Below, piece after piece: positions 1 through 5,999 of a DNA stretch of 6,157 nucleotides (its first letter is position 1; each line of letters begins with the position of its first letter). This DNA is from Klebsiella pneumoniae (lineage in GTDB: Bacteria; Pseudomonadota; Gammaproteobacteria; Ga0077536): positions 1 to 6,157 of the forward strand of contig CAMCBY010000267.1 in NCBI GenBank assembly GCA_945873015.1. The letters run 5' to 3'. The notes beneath the pieces are model-generated. The model was not told the DNA's origin. It did no database searches and saw nothing but the letters and a program-made list of their open reading frames with translations. A program made the translations under genes and the position numbers.

Positions 1-1710
1 GGGCGCGACGGTACCCTGAGCATTGAAGTAGGCCTCCAGCGCGTCGAGGTCGACCGCACCACCCAAACGATTGGTGCCTTGCCGCAACACGAAGAGCTGG
101 TCGCCGCCGTCGGCCATGAAGCTGTTGACGGTCACGCGATAGCTCTTGAGCGGATCGACCAGCTCGCCGTTCAGCATCATTGACGCCGGGTCGACGTTGT
201 CGCACGGGGTGCCCTTCTCCTTCCAGGCGTAGGTGAAGCCGGATGACACCTGCAGCACGCGGTTGAACGGCTGGGGCGCCTGACCGACGGGGTAGCCGAC
301 AGTGCAACCGGTGAACTGCTGCTCAAGCATGGTGTGGAGCTGTACGCCGGTGAGGGTCATGGTCACCAGGCTGTTGCCGAAGGGCTGCACTGTGAAGGCC
401 TCGCCGTAGGTGACGTTGCCATCGCCCTCGCCAGCTGGGGAGCCCGCGAAGCTCAGATCGGCGCGTATGCCGCCCGGGTTCATGAACGCCACCACAGCGT
501 CACCGAAACCTGTGTCATTGGTGGCACCGAGCTGCGCGTCGGCAATCACGTCGCCAAGAGCCGACTCCTGAGCGGCATTGAGCGTGCGTGTGATGTTGGC
601 GGTGATAGTGCCGATGACGCGATTGGCAATGGGCGCGGCGATGTTCGCATAGTTTGTGACGATGGCGCCGATAGCGGCGCTGCGCGTCACGCTCGCGTCG
701 TTGCGGTTGACCACGAAATTGTTTGCGCTGACGGCGGTCACATGCCCGCTTACGGTATCCACGGTGAGATCGATGTCGGTCATGACGCGACTGATGGAAT
801 TGGCGCTCGTGACTGGGATAGCCCTGCCGGCCTTGTTCAGCAGCGTGCAGTTGTAAGCCTGATGGGTGTGGCCGGACACGACCAGGTCCACGGCGTCATC
901 GAGGCGCGCAACGATCGACTCGACAGGAGTACCGACCAGCCCACCATTGCACTGGTTGATGGTGGTAGCGTTCTGCGCGACGGGCTGGGTGCCGCCCTGG
1001 TGTAGCAGCACGACGATGGCCTGCACGCCGCGCGCGCGCAGCTTCGGCACCAGTGCGTTGACCGTGTCGGCCTCATCCTGAAAGCTGAGGCCGGCGACAC
1101 CGGTGGGTGTGACGATGGTCGGCGTCTCTTTCAACGTCATGCCGATGAAGGCGACGCGAGTCTTGCCGTAGGTCTTTATTGCGTAGGGCGGGAACAGGGT
1201 CTTGCCGTCTGCCTGCTTGACGACATTGGCGGCCAGGAACTTGAACTTCCCGCCTTCGAAAGGCACTGGCGTGCCAACGCTCGCGCCCTTGCACGAATTG
1301 ACGTCTGTCGGGTGACAGCCGCCGTTCTGCATGCGCAGTAGCTCGTCCTTGCCCTCGTCGAACTCGTGATTGCCGACCGCGTTGAACTCGAGTCCGGCGC
1401 GATTCATGGTTTCGATGGTCGGCTCGTCATGGAACAATGCGGAGACCAGCGGCGTGGCGCCAATCAGGTCGCCGGCCGAGACCACGGTAGTGGTGGGGTT
1501 CAGCGCCTTGTACTTGGCAATTACACCGGCCATCTGATCGACGCCACCAGCGGGCAAGCCGGCGAAATTGCCGGGCGAGACGATTTGCCCGTGGAAGTCG
1601 TTGAAGGCGAGCAGCTTGATGGTGACGGTCGGGTTAGCGATGACGGTGGCGCCGGCGGACGCGGTCACGCAGGCGAGGCCGACCGCACAGGCGATCTGGT
1701 TGAGCTTCAT
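1..1710 (-). CDS. Exported bifunctional metallophosphatase/5'-nucleotidase, C-terminus off the left edge
   Basis: Predicted periplasmic or surface enzyme that removes phosphate from nucleotides, of the UshA/5'-nucleotidase family. The 570 visible residues start with a signal peptide (MKLNQIACAVGL..., likely cut near residues 19-22). The N-terminal calcineurin-like domain shows all metal and catalytic motifs: NDFH at 37-40 (D38, H40), GD with D81, GNHEFD with N114/H115/D118, H237 in LLHQGG, and GHTH with H281/H283. The C-terminal nucleotide-binding domain has NPGGIR (411-416), PFGN (443-446) and FMADGGD (531-537). The last visible residues (AYFNAQGTVAP) resemble the end of the family, so probably only some 10-20 residues are missing. 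The ATG at 1710 follows a purine-rich AGAAGGGA ribosome site. It lies 57 bp after the VPVPA-CTERM gene with no clear terminator between, so co-transcription is plausible. No frameshift or missing key residue is visible. Natural substrate is unknown. Confidence 0.95.
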   Translation of the reverse strand, partial: MKLNQIACAVGLACVTASAGATVIANPTVTIKLLAFNDFHGQIVSPGNFAGLPAGGVDQMAGVIAKYKALNPTTTVVSAGDLIGATPLVSALFHDEPTIETMNRAGLEFNAVGNHEFDEGKDELLRMQNGGCHPTDVNSCKGASVGTPVPFEGGKFKFLAANVVKQADGKTLFPPYAIKTYGKTRVAFIGMTLKETPTIVTPTGVAGLSFQDEADTVNALVPKLRARGVQAIVVLLHQGGTQPVAQNATTINQCNGGLVGTPVESIVARLDDAVDLVVSGHTHQAYNCTLLNKAGRAIPVTSANSISRVMTDIDLTVDTVSGHVTAVSANNFVVNRNDASVTRSAAIGAIVTNYANIAAPIANRVIGTITANITRTLNAAQESALGDVIADAQLGATNDTGFGDAVVAFMNPGGIRADLSFAGSPAGEGDGNVTYGEAFTVQPFGNSLVTMTLTGVQLHTMLEQQFTGCTVGYPVGQAPQPFNRVLQVSSGFTYAWKEKGTPCDNVDPASMMLNGELVDPLKSYRVTVNSFMADGGDQLFVLRQGTNRLGGAVDLDALEAYFNAQGTVAP

Positions 1711-1767
1711 GTTCGGTTCCCTTCTCAGTTGTGAGCGATGATCGAAAGACGGGCAATGGTGTCGACC

Positions 1768-2337
1768 TCAAGCACGGCGTCGCGCAAACATTCCGAGCAC
1801 CCCTCCGGCGCCGAGCATCAGCAGACCCGCAGCCGGCACCGGTACGGCGGTCAAAGAGACAGCGCCGAAGGTGGCATTGAGCGGCGCGCCGCCGAAATCG
1901 GCTGACTGGGTCATAACGCCGGTCACAGTCCAGGAGCCGGCGCCGATCATGAAGCTGCCCTTGCTGTACAGCGCGTCCGTCAAGGCGGCATCAGGGTCGA
2001 GGAGGATGTTCTCGAACTCGACGTCGGGATTGGCGACGTCGGACGTCTGCCCGAGGACCTGGCTGGTGATGCCATTGCTCAGCGACACAGCGAAGCGATC
2101 ACCGCGAAAGCCCAGGTCGACCACGCGCAGCAGGCTGTCCTGGGTGACGGTGAAGCTGAAGGCCAGGTCTACGCCATCGAGGTCGATCCACTCCAGCCCG
2201 CCCGACACGCTGGTGAATTCATCGACGTCGAAGGACACCCACGTGCCGTCGTCAGCGAGAGGCACCAAAGTCGCGGCGGCTGCGGGGAGGGACAGCGCGC
2301 TTGCGAGCAGCGCCGCCGCAAGATTCGAGATTTTCAT
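1768..2337 (-). CDS. VPxPA-CTERM sorted exported protein
   Basis: A 189-residue secreted protein of unknown function with both ends diagnostic. The N-terminus is a signal peptide (MKISNLAAALLASALSLPAAAA, cut near A22). The C-terminus carries the tripartite exosortase signal: VPVPA at 165-169, a hydrophobic segment at about 170-184, and a basic tail ARRRA. The family is known to be cleaved and anchored or released by an exosortase, often in organisms making extracellular polysaccharide; no exosortase is in this window. The middle is acidic and rich in small and beta-prone residues, as usual for the group, with no catalytic motif I recognise. The ATG at 2337 is chosen because GGAGG sits five bases upstream and the signal peptide starts there; the frame stays open 56 codons further upstream, but that part does not look like protein. 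It precedes the nucleotidase on the same strand. Confidence 0.9.
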   Translation of the reverse strand: MKISNLAAALLASALSLPAAAATLVPLADDGTWVSFDVDEFTSVSGGLEWIDLDGVDLAFSFTVTQDSLLRVVDLGFRGDRFAVSLSNGITSQVLGQTSDVANPDVEFENILLDPDAALTDALYSKGSFMIGAGSWTVTGVMTQSADFGGAPLNATFGAVSLTAVPVPAAGLLMLGAGGVLGMFARRRA

Positions 2338-2342
2338 GAAAG

Positions 2343-2347
2343 CCTCC
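2343..2347 (-). promoter_or_regulatory. Ribosome binding site of the VPVPA-CTERM gene
   Basis: A perfect GGAGG on the minus strand, five bases before the ATG at 2337. It decides this start against the longer in-frame upstream extension beginning at 2505. Confidence 0.75.
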
Positions 2348-2823
2348 AAGGGTGTTGTGCGTGTACCGGGTCGCTGTTCCAGCTGCACGGCCTGGAGCCG
2401 CACGGCACACGTCAGGGCAGCGCGGCGCGCAGACCCCACTTCGTGTTCGCTGGGGGACTGATTTTGCAAGCGACGTGTTGCCGGCGCGTGATCTATGTGT
2501 TGCAAGGTCGTGAAGTCGACTGCGGCAAGAACGAGGTGCGCCGCATGATTCGCTGCACGACGTAGGCCGTACCTCCCAAACGAATCCTGCCGCAGGCCCC
2601 GCAGGACTTTGCCGGCGGAATAGAGCGTGGGCGAAGGGAGTGAAAACGGGCATCGCGACTTCGAGGTATAGGAACTCTAACCGCCCTATTCGACGGGTAG
2701 CGAGGGCCGCCGGGGATGGGTTCGAACACCGTCGAGAGGCGCGACCGCGCCGTACGGGGCCATTGATCCCCCGAATTTCACTGGACCATGACGCGGGCGC
2801 GCCATCGAGACCATTTTCTACAG

Positions 2824-2871
2824 AGAAATATCGAGCGTCTGGTGCGCCGGGCGTGAGCGCTCGACATTTCT
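2824..2871. repeat. Inverted repeat, 14-nt arms, possible bidirectional terminator
   Basis: Arms AGAAATATCGAGCG (2824-2837) and CGCTCGACATTTCT (2858-2871) pair at 13 of 14 positions around a 20-base GC-rich loop. The outer part of the stem is A/T-rich and the inner part G/C-rich, so on either strand the RNA hairpin ends in a U-rich 3' flank. This suits a bidirectional terminator separating the catabolic fragment from the VPVPA-CTERM gene. A protein-binding site or a mobile-element relic is also possible. Confidence 0.45.
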
Positions 2872-2877
2872 GCTTTG

Positions 2878-2904
2878 AAAACGCCCCCGGCACAACGGTG
2901 GCGT
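2878..2904 (-). terminator. Weak terminator-like hairpin
   Basis: On the minus strand ACGCC (2904-2900) pairs with GGCGT (2885-2881) around a 14-base loop and is followed by a short T run (2880-2878). The stem is only five pairs, so this is a marginal candidate for ending transcripts that leave the repeat and catabolic fragment. Confidence 0.2.
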
Positions 2905-2917
2905 GACAACCCCGCGA

Positions 2918-3052
2918 AATTCCGGGGTAGGCGCCCGCCATCCACGTCGTCCGGTTCTGCGGGCAGCGTTCAAATTCAACTATGGCCAGCTACAGCGGGG
3001 CTCGATTTCGGCTCGAATTCAGCGGATAGCGCGGTTATCCCGACTATCCGCA
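2918..3052 (-). repeat. 135-bp direct repeat, copy 1 (mobile-element end or miniature element)
   Basis: Matches 4502-4636 in the same orientation with only two differences over 135 bp (G/A in the tatggcc(a/g) region and C/T in ttatcc(c/t)). On the minus strand it begins TGCGGATAG, a TG...CA-like terminus. Near this end is an 8-bp inverted repeat, GCGGATAG (3022-3029) with CTATCCGC (3044-3051), plus a further GGATA at 3036-3040 on the minus strand, giving three GGATA motifs in about 30 bp. An 11-bp tandem duplication (GGCTCGATTTC/GGCTCGAATTC) spans 2999-3020. Clustered motifs at an end are typical of transposase-binding sites, but there is no transposase frame and I cannot name a family. Its right edge interrupts the short gene fragment at 3053-3100. 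Only this copy has the CCCCG/CGGGG inverted repeat at 2910-2927 across its left edge, which may mean the element once extended further left. Confidence 0.85.
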
Positions 3053-3100
3053 GCACCTCCAGCTGCACGCCTGCGGGTCGTGGGTGCGGTTGGTGAGCAT
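3053..3100 (-). pseudogene. 5' stub of a third catabolic gene cut by repeat copy 1
   Basis: Fourteen bases after the cyclase stop an ATG (3100) follows a good GGGAGA ribosome site (3108-3113, seven-base gap) and reads MLTNRTHDPQACSW before entering the repeat, where a TAG at 3044-3046 ends the frame. Spacing, ribosome site and position make it the real start of the next gene in the operon, of which about 15 codons survive. The THDP...SW pattern resembles the beginning of some fumarylacetoacetases as I remember them, which would suit an aromatic or amino-acid catabolic operon, but so few residues cannot prove identity. The rest of the gene is absent from the window. Confidence 0.5.
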
Positions 3101-3114
3101 GCTGTGGTCTCCCT

Positions 3115-3921
3115 TCAGCCAGCGGCCAGAAGCGCGTCGTCAAAGATGGCCACGGCACGCGTCCAGCCGGCCGAGGCGCCGCGGATCTTGTGCGGGAAGC
3201 AGCTGATGAAAAAGCCCGTCGCCGGGATGGCTTCCAGGTTGTGCAGCTTTTCCAGGTGGCAGTAGCCGATATCGCGGCCGGCCTTGTGGCCTTCCCAAAT
3301 CAGGCTGGCGTCCTGGGTGGCCGCGTACTTCTGTGCGGTGTAGACAAACGGAGCGTCCCAGCTCCAGGCATCGGTTCCGGTCAGGCGCACGCCGCGTTCG
3401 AGCAGGTACATGGTGGCGTCGTAGCCCATGCCGCAACCGGCGCTGACAAAGTCGTTGTGGCCGTAGCGGCTGCCGGCGCGCGTATTGACCACCACGATCT
3501 CCAAGGGCGACAGCGTGTGGCCGATGCGCTTCAGTTCGGCCTCGACGTCGGCGGCGGTGACCACATAACCGTCGGCAAAGTGACGGAAGTCCAGTTTGAC
3601 GCCGGGCTGGAAACACCAGTCCAGCGGGACTTCGTCGATGGTCCACGACCGCTTTTGGTCACCCAGCGCCTTGTCCATGGTGCTATGGAAGTGGTAGGGC
3701 GCATCCAGGTGGGTGCCGTTGTGGGTGGACAGCTGAACCAGCTCGACGGCCCACACATCGCCGTCGGGCAGGTCTTCCTGCTTCAGGCCCGGAAAGAACG
3801 GCGCCATCTGCTCGAAAGAGTTCTTGTGGTCGAAATACTGGATCTTTGGCGCAAAGGCCGGCGGGTCGGAGATGACGTCGTTCTCCAGATAAATCGACAG
3901 GTCGACAAGCTTGCGCGGCAT
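3115..3921 (-). CDS. Cyclase-family (PF04199) metal-dependent hydrolase, cytoplasmic
   Basis: A 268-residue protein of the cyclase family, which includes kynurenine formamidase and isatin hydrolase; members hydrolyse amide or lactam-type bonds using a divalent metal. The signature HNGTHLDAPYH is complete, with H67, H71, D73 and H77 as the expected ligands. The C-terminal half keeps the family layout, with H222 and E224 in CHLEKLHNLEAIP and FPHKIRGASAGWTRAVAIF at the end. There is no signal peptide, so it acts in the cytoplasm. The ATG at 3921 is preceded by AGAAGG (3930-3935) at eight bases. An in-frame extension to 4398 is only a shadow of the SMP-30 gene. It lies 23 bp after the SMP-30-like remnant and 14 bp before the third-gene stub, so it was the middle gene of a catabolic operon. 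The gene itself looks intact, but its upstream neighbour and probably its native promoter are gone. The substrate is not evident. Confidence 0.92.
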   Translation of the reverse strand: MPRKLVDLSIYLENDVISDPPAFAPKIQYFDHKNSFEQMAPFFPGLKQEDLPDGDVWAVELVQLSTHNGTHLDAPYHFHSTMDKALGDQKRSWTIDEVPLDWCFQPGVKLDFRHFADGYVVTAADVEAELKRIGHTLSPLEIVVVNTRAGSRYGHNDFVSAGCGMGYDATMYLLERGVRLTGTDAWSWDAPFVYTAQKYAATQDASLIWEGHKAGRDIGYCHLEKLHNLEAIPATGFFISCFPHKIRGASAGWTRAVAIFDDALLAAG

Positions 3922-3944
3922 GGATTTTTCCTTCTCTGTTTTGA

Positions 3945-4501
3945 TCACCAATGAACCATCGGCAGGCCCGCCACGGGCGAACCGAAGCAGGGGATGCGCT
4001 GGCCCAGCAGGCTCCCCAGGTAAACCGAGCGCAGATCGGCTCCGCCAAAAGTGATGCTGGCCATCCAGGGGGCGATGCGGCCGTGCGCGCGCTGCATGTC
4101 CTCGGCCGTCACGGTGCCAGCGTCCATCTTGGCTAGCAGCTGGCGGCTGGCTTCCGGATTGCCATCGTCGAGCAGCAGTCGCCGGTCGCCCTTGGGCGTG
4201 AGTGCAATGAGCTGGTCCACCATGACCAGCGTGCACCACAGGTTGCCAAAGCTGTCGAAGGCGATGCCGTCGGGGTAGCCGCCGAGGTGCGTGGGGCCGA
4301 AGACCTCGCGGTCGGTCAGGCGCACACCTTGCGCCTGCGACTCGTCCAGCCGCATGCGCGTGATGTGCGGGCCGGTGGTCTCCACGATATAGAGCCACTC
4401 TTCCTGGGCATCCAGCCGCACTTCATTGGTGAAATGGAAGCCATCGGCCACGATGCGGATACCGCGTTCATCCACCACTGCAAGATAGCCATCGCGCACG
4501 C
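3945..4501 (-). pseudogene. SMP-30/gluconolactonase/LRE family gene, 5' end missing
   Basis: The frame keeps 184 residues of a six-bladed beta-propeller lactonase, a family of usually about 300 residues. Family features remain: DGYLAVVDERG, FTNEV (with N25 of the fragment), YPDGIAFDSFGNLW (with D77) and the FGGADLRSVYLG blade motif near the end. N25 and D77 correspond to two of the usual metal ligands. The first blades and the N-terminal glutamate ligand are lost: the homologous frame stops at the edge of repeat copy 2 (4501/4502). An ATG inside the repeat (4529) could add nine unrelated residues and give a 194-residue product, but without the first third it is unlikely to work. It sits 23 bp before the cyclase gene; the intact ancestor probably hydrolysed a lactone in the same pathway. 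Confidence 0.85.
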
Positions 4502-4636
4502 AATTCCGGGGTAGGCGCCCGCCATCCACGTCGTCCGGTTCTGCGGGCAGCGTTCAAATTCAACTATGGCCAACTACAGCGGGGCTCGATTTCGGCTCGA
4601 ATTCAGCGGATAGCGCGGTTATCCTGACTATCCGCA
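4502..4636 (-). repeat. 135-bp direct repeat, copy 2
   Basis: Same orientation as 2918-3052 and 133 of 135 bases identical, offset 1584 bp. The GGATA-rich end with the 8-bp inverted repeat is at 4606-4635, 11 bp beyond the stop of the HigA-like gene. The other edge (4502) joins directly to the truncated SMP-30-like frame. The copies match as a complete block: outside both edges the flanks are unrelated, so this is not a tandem duplication of the whole 1.58-kb unit. No transposase or resolvase gene accompanies it. Confidence 0.85.
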
Positions 4637-4647
4637 ATCTTTCTTAT

Positions 4648-4923
4648 CTATGCTGCGTGCGGCGTCACCTCAACATCCAGCCGGTCCGCCGAACCCGTCT
4701 CCGCCTGCAATAGATCGTAGCGAGTCTGCAGGTTCAACCAGAACTGCGCCTCCATCCCGAAATAGCGGCCCAAGCGCAACGCCGTATCCGCACTGATAGC
4801 CCGCTTACCCTGAACAATCTCCCCAATCCGACGTTGCGGAACGCTGATGTCCTTGGCCAGACGGTACTGGCTGATCCCTATCTGACCCCAAGGTTCGCGA
4901 CCAATCTCTGCTGCGGTGCTCAT
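4648..4923 (-). CDS. HigA-family HTH antitoxin, solitary, with altered N-terminus
   Basis: A 91-residue DNA-binding protein of the HigA/VapI addiction-antitoxin family. HigA normally neutralises the ribosome-dependent mRNA interferase HigB and represses its own operon. The helix-turn-helix is clear at about 17-39 (ISQYRLAKDISVPQRRIGEI), followed by the hallmark GKRAISADTALRLGRYFG and FWLNLQTRYDL (61-71). The start at 4923 is secure: AGGAGG lies seven bases upstream. Between MSTAAEIGR and GISQYRLA the family usually has a PGE(V/I)LxEEFLxPx helix; here only EPWGQI remains, so helix 1 appears deleted. A higB gene normally lies just upstream, but that space (4924-4967) holds only 44 bp. It is therefore an orphan, perhaps a degraded antitoxin or one kept as a regulator. 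It ends 11 bp from repeat copy 2. Confidence 0.88.
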   Translation of the reverse strand: MSTAAEIGREPWGQIGISQYRLAKDISVPQRRIGEIVQGKRAISADTALRLGRYFGMEAQFWLNLQTRYDLLQAETGSADRLDVEVTPHAA

Positions 4924-4967
4924 GACGGTGCCTCCTGCCTTAGGGTTGAGGCGCGGGTGCGAGGACC

Positions 4968-5906
4968 TCAGCGGATCGCAACCGGATGTACGACACTCTG
5001 AACGGCGCCGGCGAAACGCGGCGCGGCGAGCACGAAGAAGAACTCGTAGGCGCGATCGGTGGCGAGTTCGGCGGTGCGGATGTTCTCCAGGATGTGCACG
5101 CCGTGCTTCACGAGCAAGGTGCCATGCACGGGCAGGAAGTCTTCCTTGTGCTCGGCCGGCATGGCCTCGGGGATCCAGGCATCCATGCCGACCGCCACGA
5201 CGCCCAGGCCGGCAAGGTAGTCCGCACCTTCCACACCCAGCCCGGCAACGTGCTGCAGATCCTGCTGATAGTCGTTGTCGGCGGCGACCAGATGACCGGT
5301 ATGCAGCAGCACGATGTCTCCCTTGCGCAGGCGTACGCCCTCGCGCTCGGCGGCGGCCTCGAGTTCGCGGCGGTTGAACACGGTGCCGGCCGCGAGTCCA
5401 CCGGGAGCGGCGGCCGCCGCCATGTCGAGTAGCACGCCGCGGCCGACTATCGGCGGAATGGTTTCCACACCGTAGCGGATCGCACCGCCGGGGCGGATCA
5501 CGTCCTGTGTCTTGACGCCGTTGTAATGGCGGCCGTTGATCGCGACATGCGCAAATCCATCGATCTGCGTGCCTACGCCAAGATGCGAGATGATCACATC
5601 ATCGAAGCCCTGCAGACGGTTGGCACCATAGGTCGAGTCGTTGCCGACGAAGATCGGCGCTACGTGGATCTGATAGTTACGCGGACCGTAGGCGACGCTG
5701 CGCGGGCTGGTCGGGATGGCGAGCGAATACACCTTGCCGTGGCGGATCAGGCCGGCTGCCTGCAGCACGGTCTCCGCGCTCAGGTTGTTGACGGCCCCGA
5801 GCGTATCCTCGCGGCCATAGGCTGCAGGTTGCGAGGCCGGTTCGGCGGCAGTGACGAACGTCGCGCTGCTGAGCAGTGCGACGGCGATAAAGGCGAGGGT
5901 TTTCAC
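4968..5906 (-). CDS. Exported cyclase-family (PF04199) hydrolase
   Basis: A 312-residue protein of the same superfamily as the cyclase at 3115-3921 but of another subfamily, with a signal peptide (MKTLAFIAVALLSSATFVTA, cut near 20-21) that sends it to the periplasm. The metal-site segment reads HLGVGTQIDGFAH (H108, Q114, D116, H120): the second histidine of the usual HxGTHxD motif is Gln. I believe GTQxDxxxH is a recognised variant subgroup rather than an inactive copy. Other family landmarks are RHYNG (126-130), RGVLLDM (156-162), GDIVLLHTGH (196-205) and GMDAWIPE (240-247). I place the start at the GTG at 5906, because GAGG at 5915-5918 lies eight bases upstream and the signal peptide then begins MKTL; an in-frame GTG at 5915 would overlap that ribosome site. 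The substrate is unknown. The stop is 44 bp before the HigA-like gene. Confidence 0.9.
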   Translation of the reverse strand: MKTLAFIAVALLSSATFVTAAEPASQPAAYGREDTLGAVNNLSAETVLQAAGLIRHGKVYSLAIPTSPRSVAYGPRNYQIHVAPIFVGNDSTYGANRLQGFDDVIISHLGVGTQIDGFAHVAINGRHYNGVKTQDVIRPGGAIRYGVETIPPIVGRGVLLDMAAAAAPGGLAAGTVFNRRELEAAAEREGVRLRKGDIVLLHTGHLVAADNDYQQDLQHVAGLGVEGADYLAGLGVVAVGMDAWIPEAMPAEHKEDFLPVHGTLLVKHGVHILENIRTAELATDRAYEFFFVLAAPRFAGAVQSVVHPVAIR

Positions 5907-5946
5907 ATTTAGCACCTCTGGATCGGTTCGGCATCAAGGGGGCGGA

Positions 5947-5969
5947 GTCGCCGAAAACACGCCGGCAAC
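5947..5969. repeat. Small inverted repeat upstream of the exported cyclase
   Basis: GTCGCCG (5947-5953) and CGGCAAC (5963-5969) form a seven-pair stem including one G-T pair, with a nine-base loop. It lies between the possible upstream stop at 6000 and the GTG at 5906. There is no following T run, so it could be an operator or leader hairpin, or chance in GC-rich DNA. Confidence 0.2.
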
Positions 5970-5999
5970 AATTTCAGCGTCTGCGACACCCTGCACCTG

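Larger units (their letters stand above)
2348..2917. other. Gene-free stretch upstream of the VPVPA-CTERM gene
   Basis: About 570 bp with no frame that looks like protein on either strand. The minus strand is open for long distances (to about 2941), but the product is rich in R, S, C and P, matches no family I know and overlaps the real signal peptide in another frame. Visible elements are TTGCAAG repeated at 2464-2470 and 2500-2506 (same orientation, 36 bp apart), a strong inverted repeat at 2824-2871 and a weak terminator-like hairpin at 2878-2904. The promoter of the VPVPA-CTERM gene should lie here, but I see no convincing -35/-10 pair. It may also include worn-out mobile-element sequence continuing from the repeat at 2918. 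Confidence 0.5.

Noticed and set aside
334..1005. Long plus-strand open frame opposite the nucleotidase
   Set aside because: The minus strand carries all nucleotidase motifs in order; the plus frame is a shadow of its codon usage.
2664..2676. GTATAGGAACT, similar to half of a yeast FRT recombination site
   Set aside because: Only one short half-match with no partner arm or spacer; best taken as chance.
2252..2941. 229-codon minus-strand frame covering the gene-free stretch
   Set aside because: It starts inside the 135-bp repeat, is rich in Arg, Ser, Cys and Pro, lacks a fold signature and overlaps the real signal peptide of the VPVPA-CTERM protein out of frame.
3190..3954. 254-codon plus-strand open frame opposite the cyclase
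   Set aside because: It mirrors a gene with a complete metal-binding motif and good ribosome site; no recognisable family or ribosome site of its own.
3922..4398. N-terminal extension of the cyclase to 427 residues
   Set aside because: The extra sequence is the SMP-30 gene read in the wrong frame, and a good ribosome site precedes the ATG at 3921.
2918..4636. Integron cassette with attC sites
   Set aside because: No GTTRRRY/RYYYAAC core pair at the repeat edges, and the cargo is a broken multi-gene fragment rather than a single cassette gene.
2918..4636. Simple tandem duplication of the 1.58-kb unit
   Set aside because: Sequence beyond 4636 does not match that beyond 3052, and sequence before 2918 does not match that before 4502.
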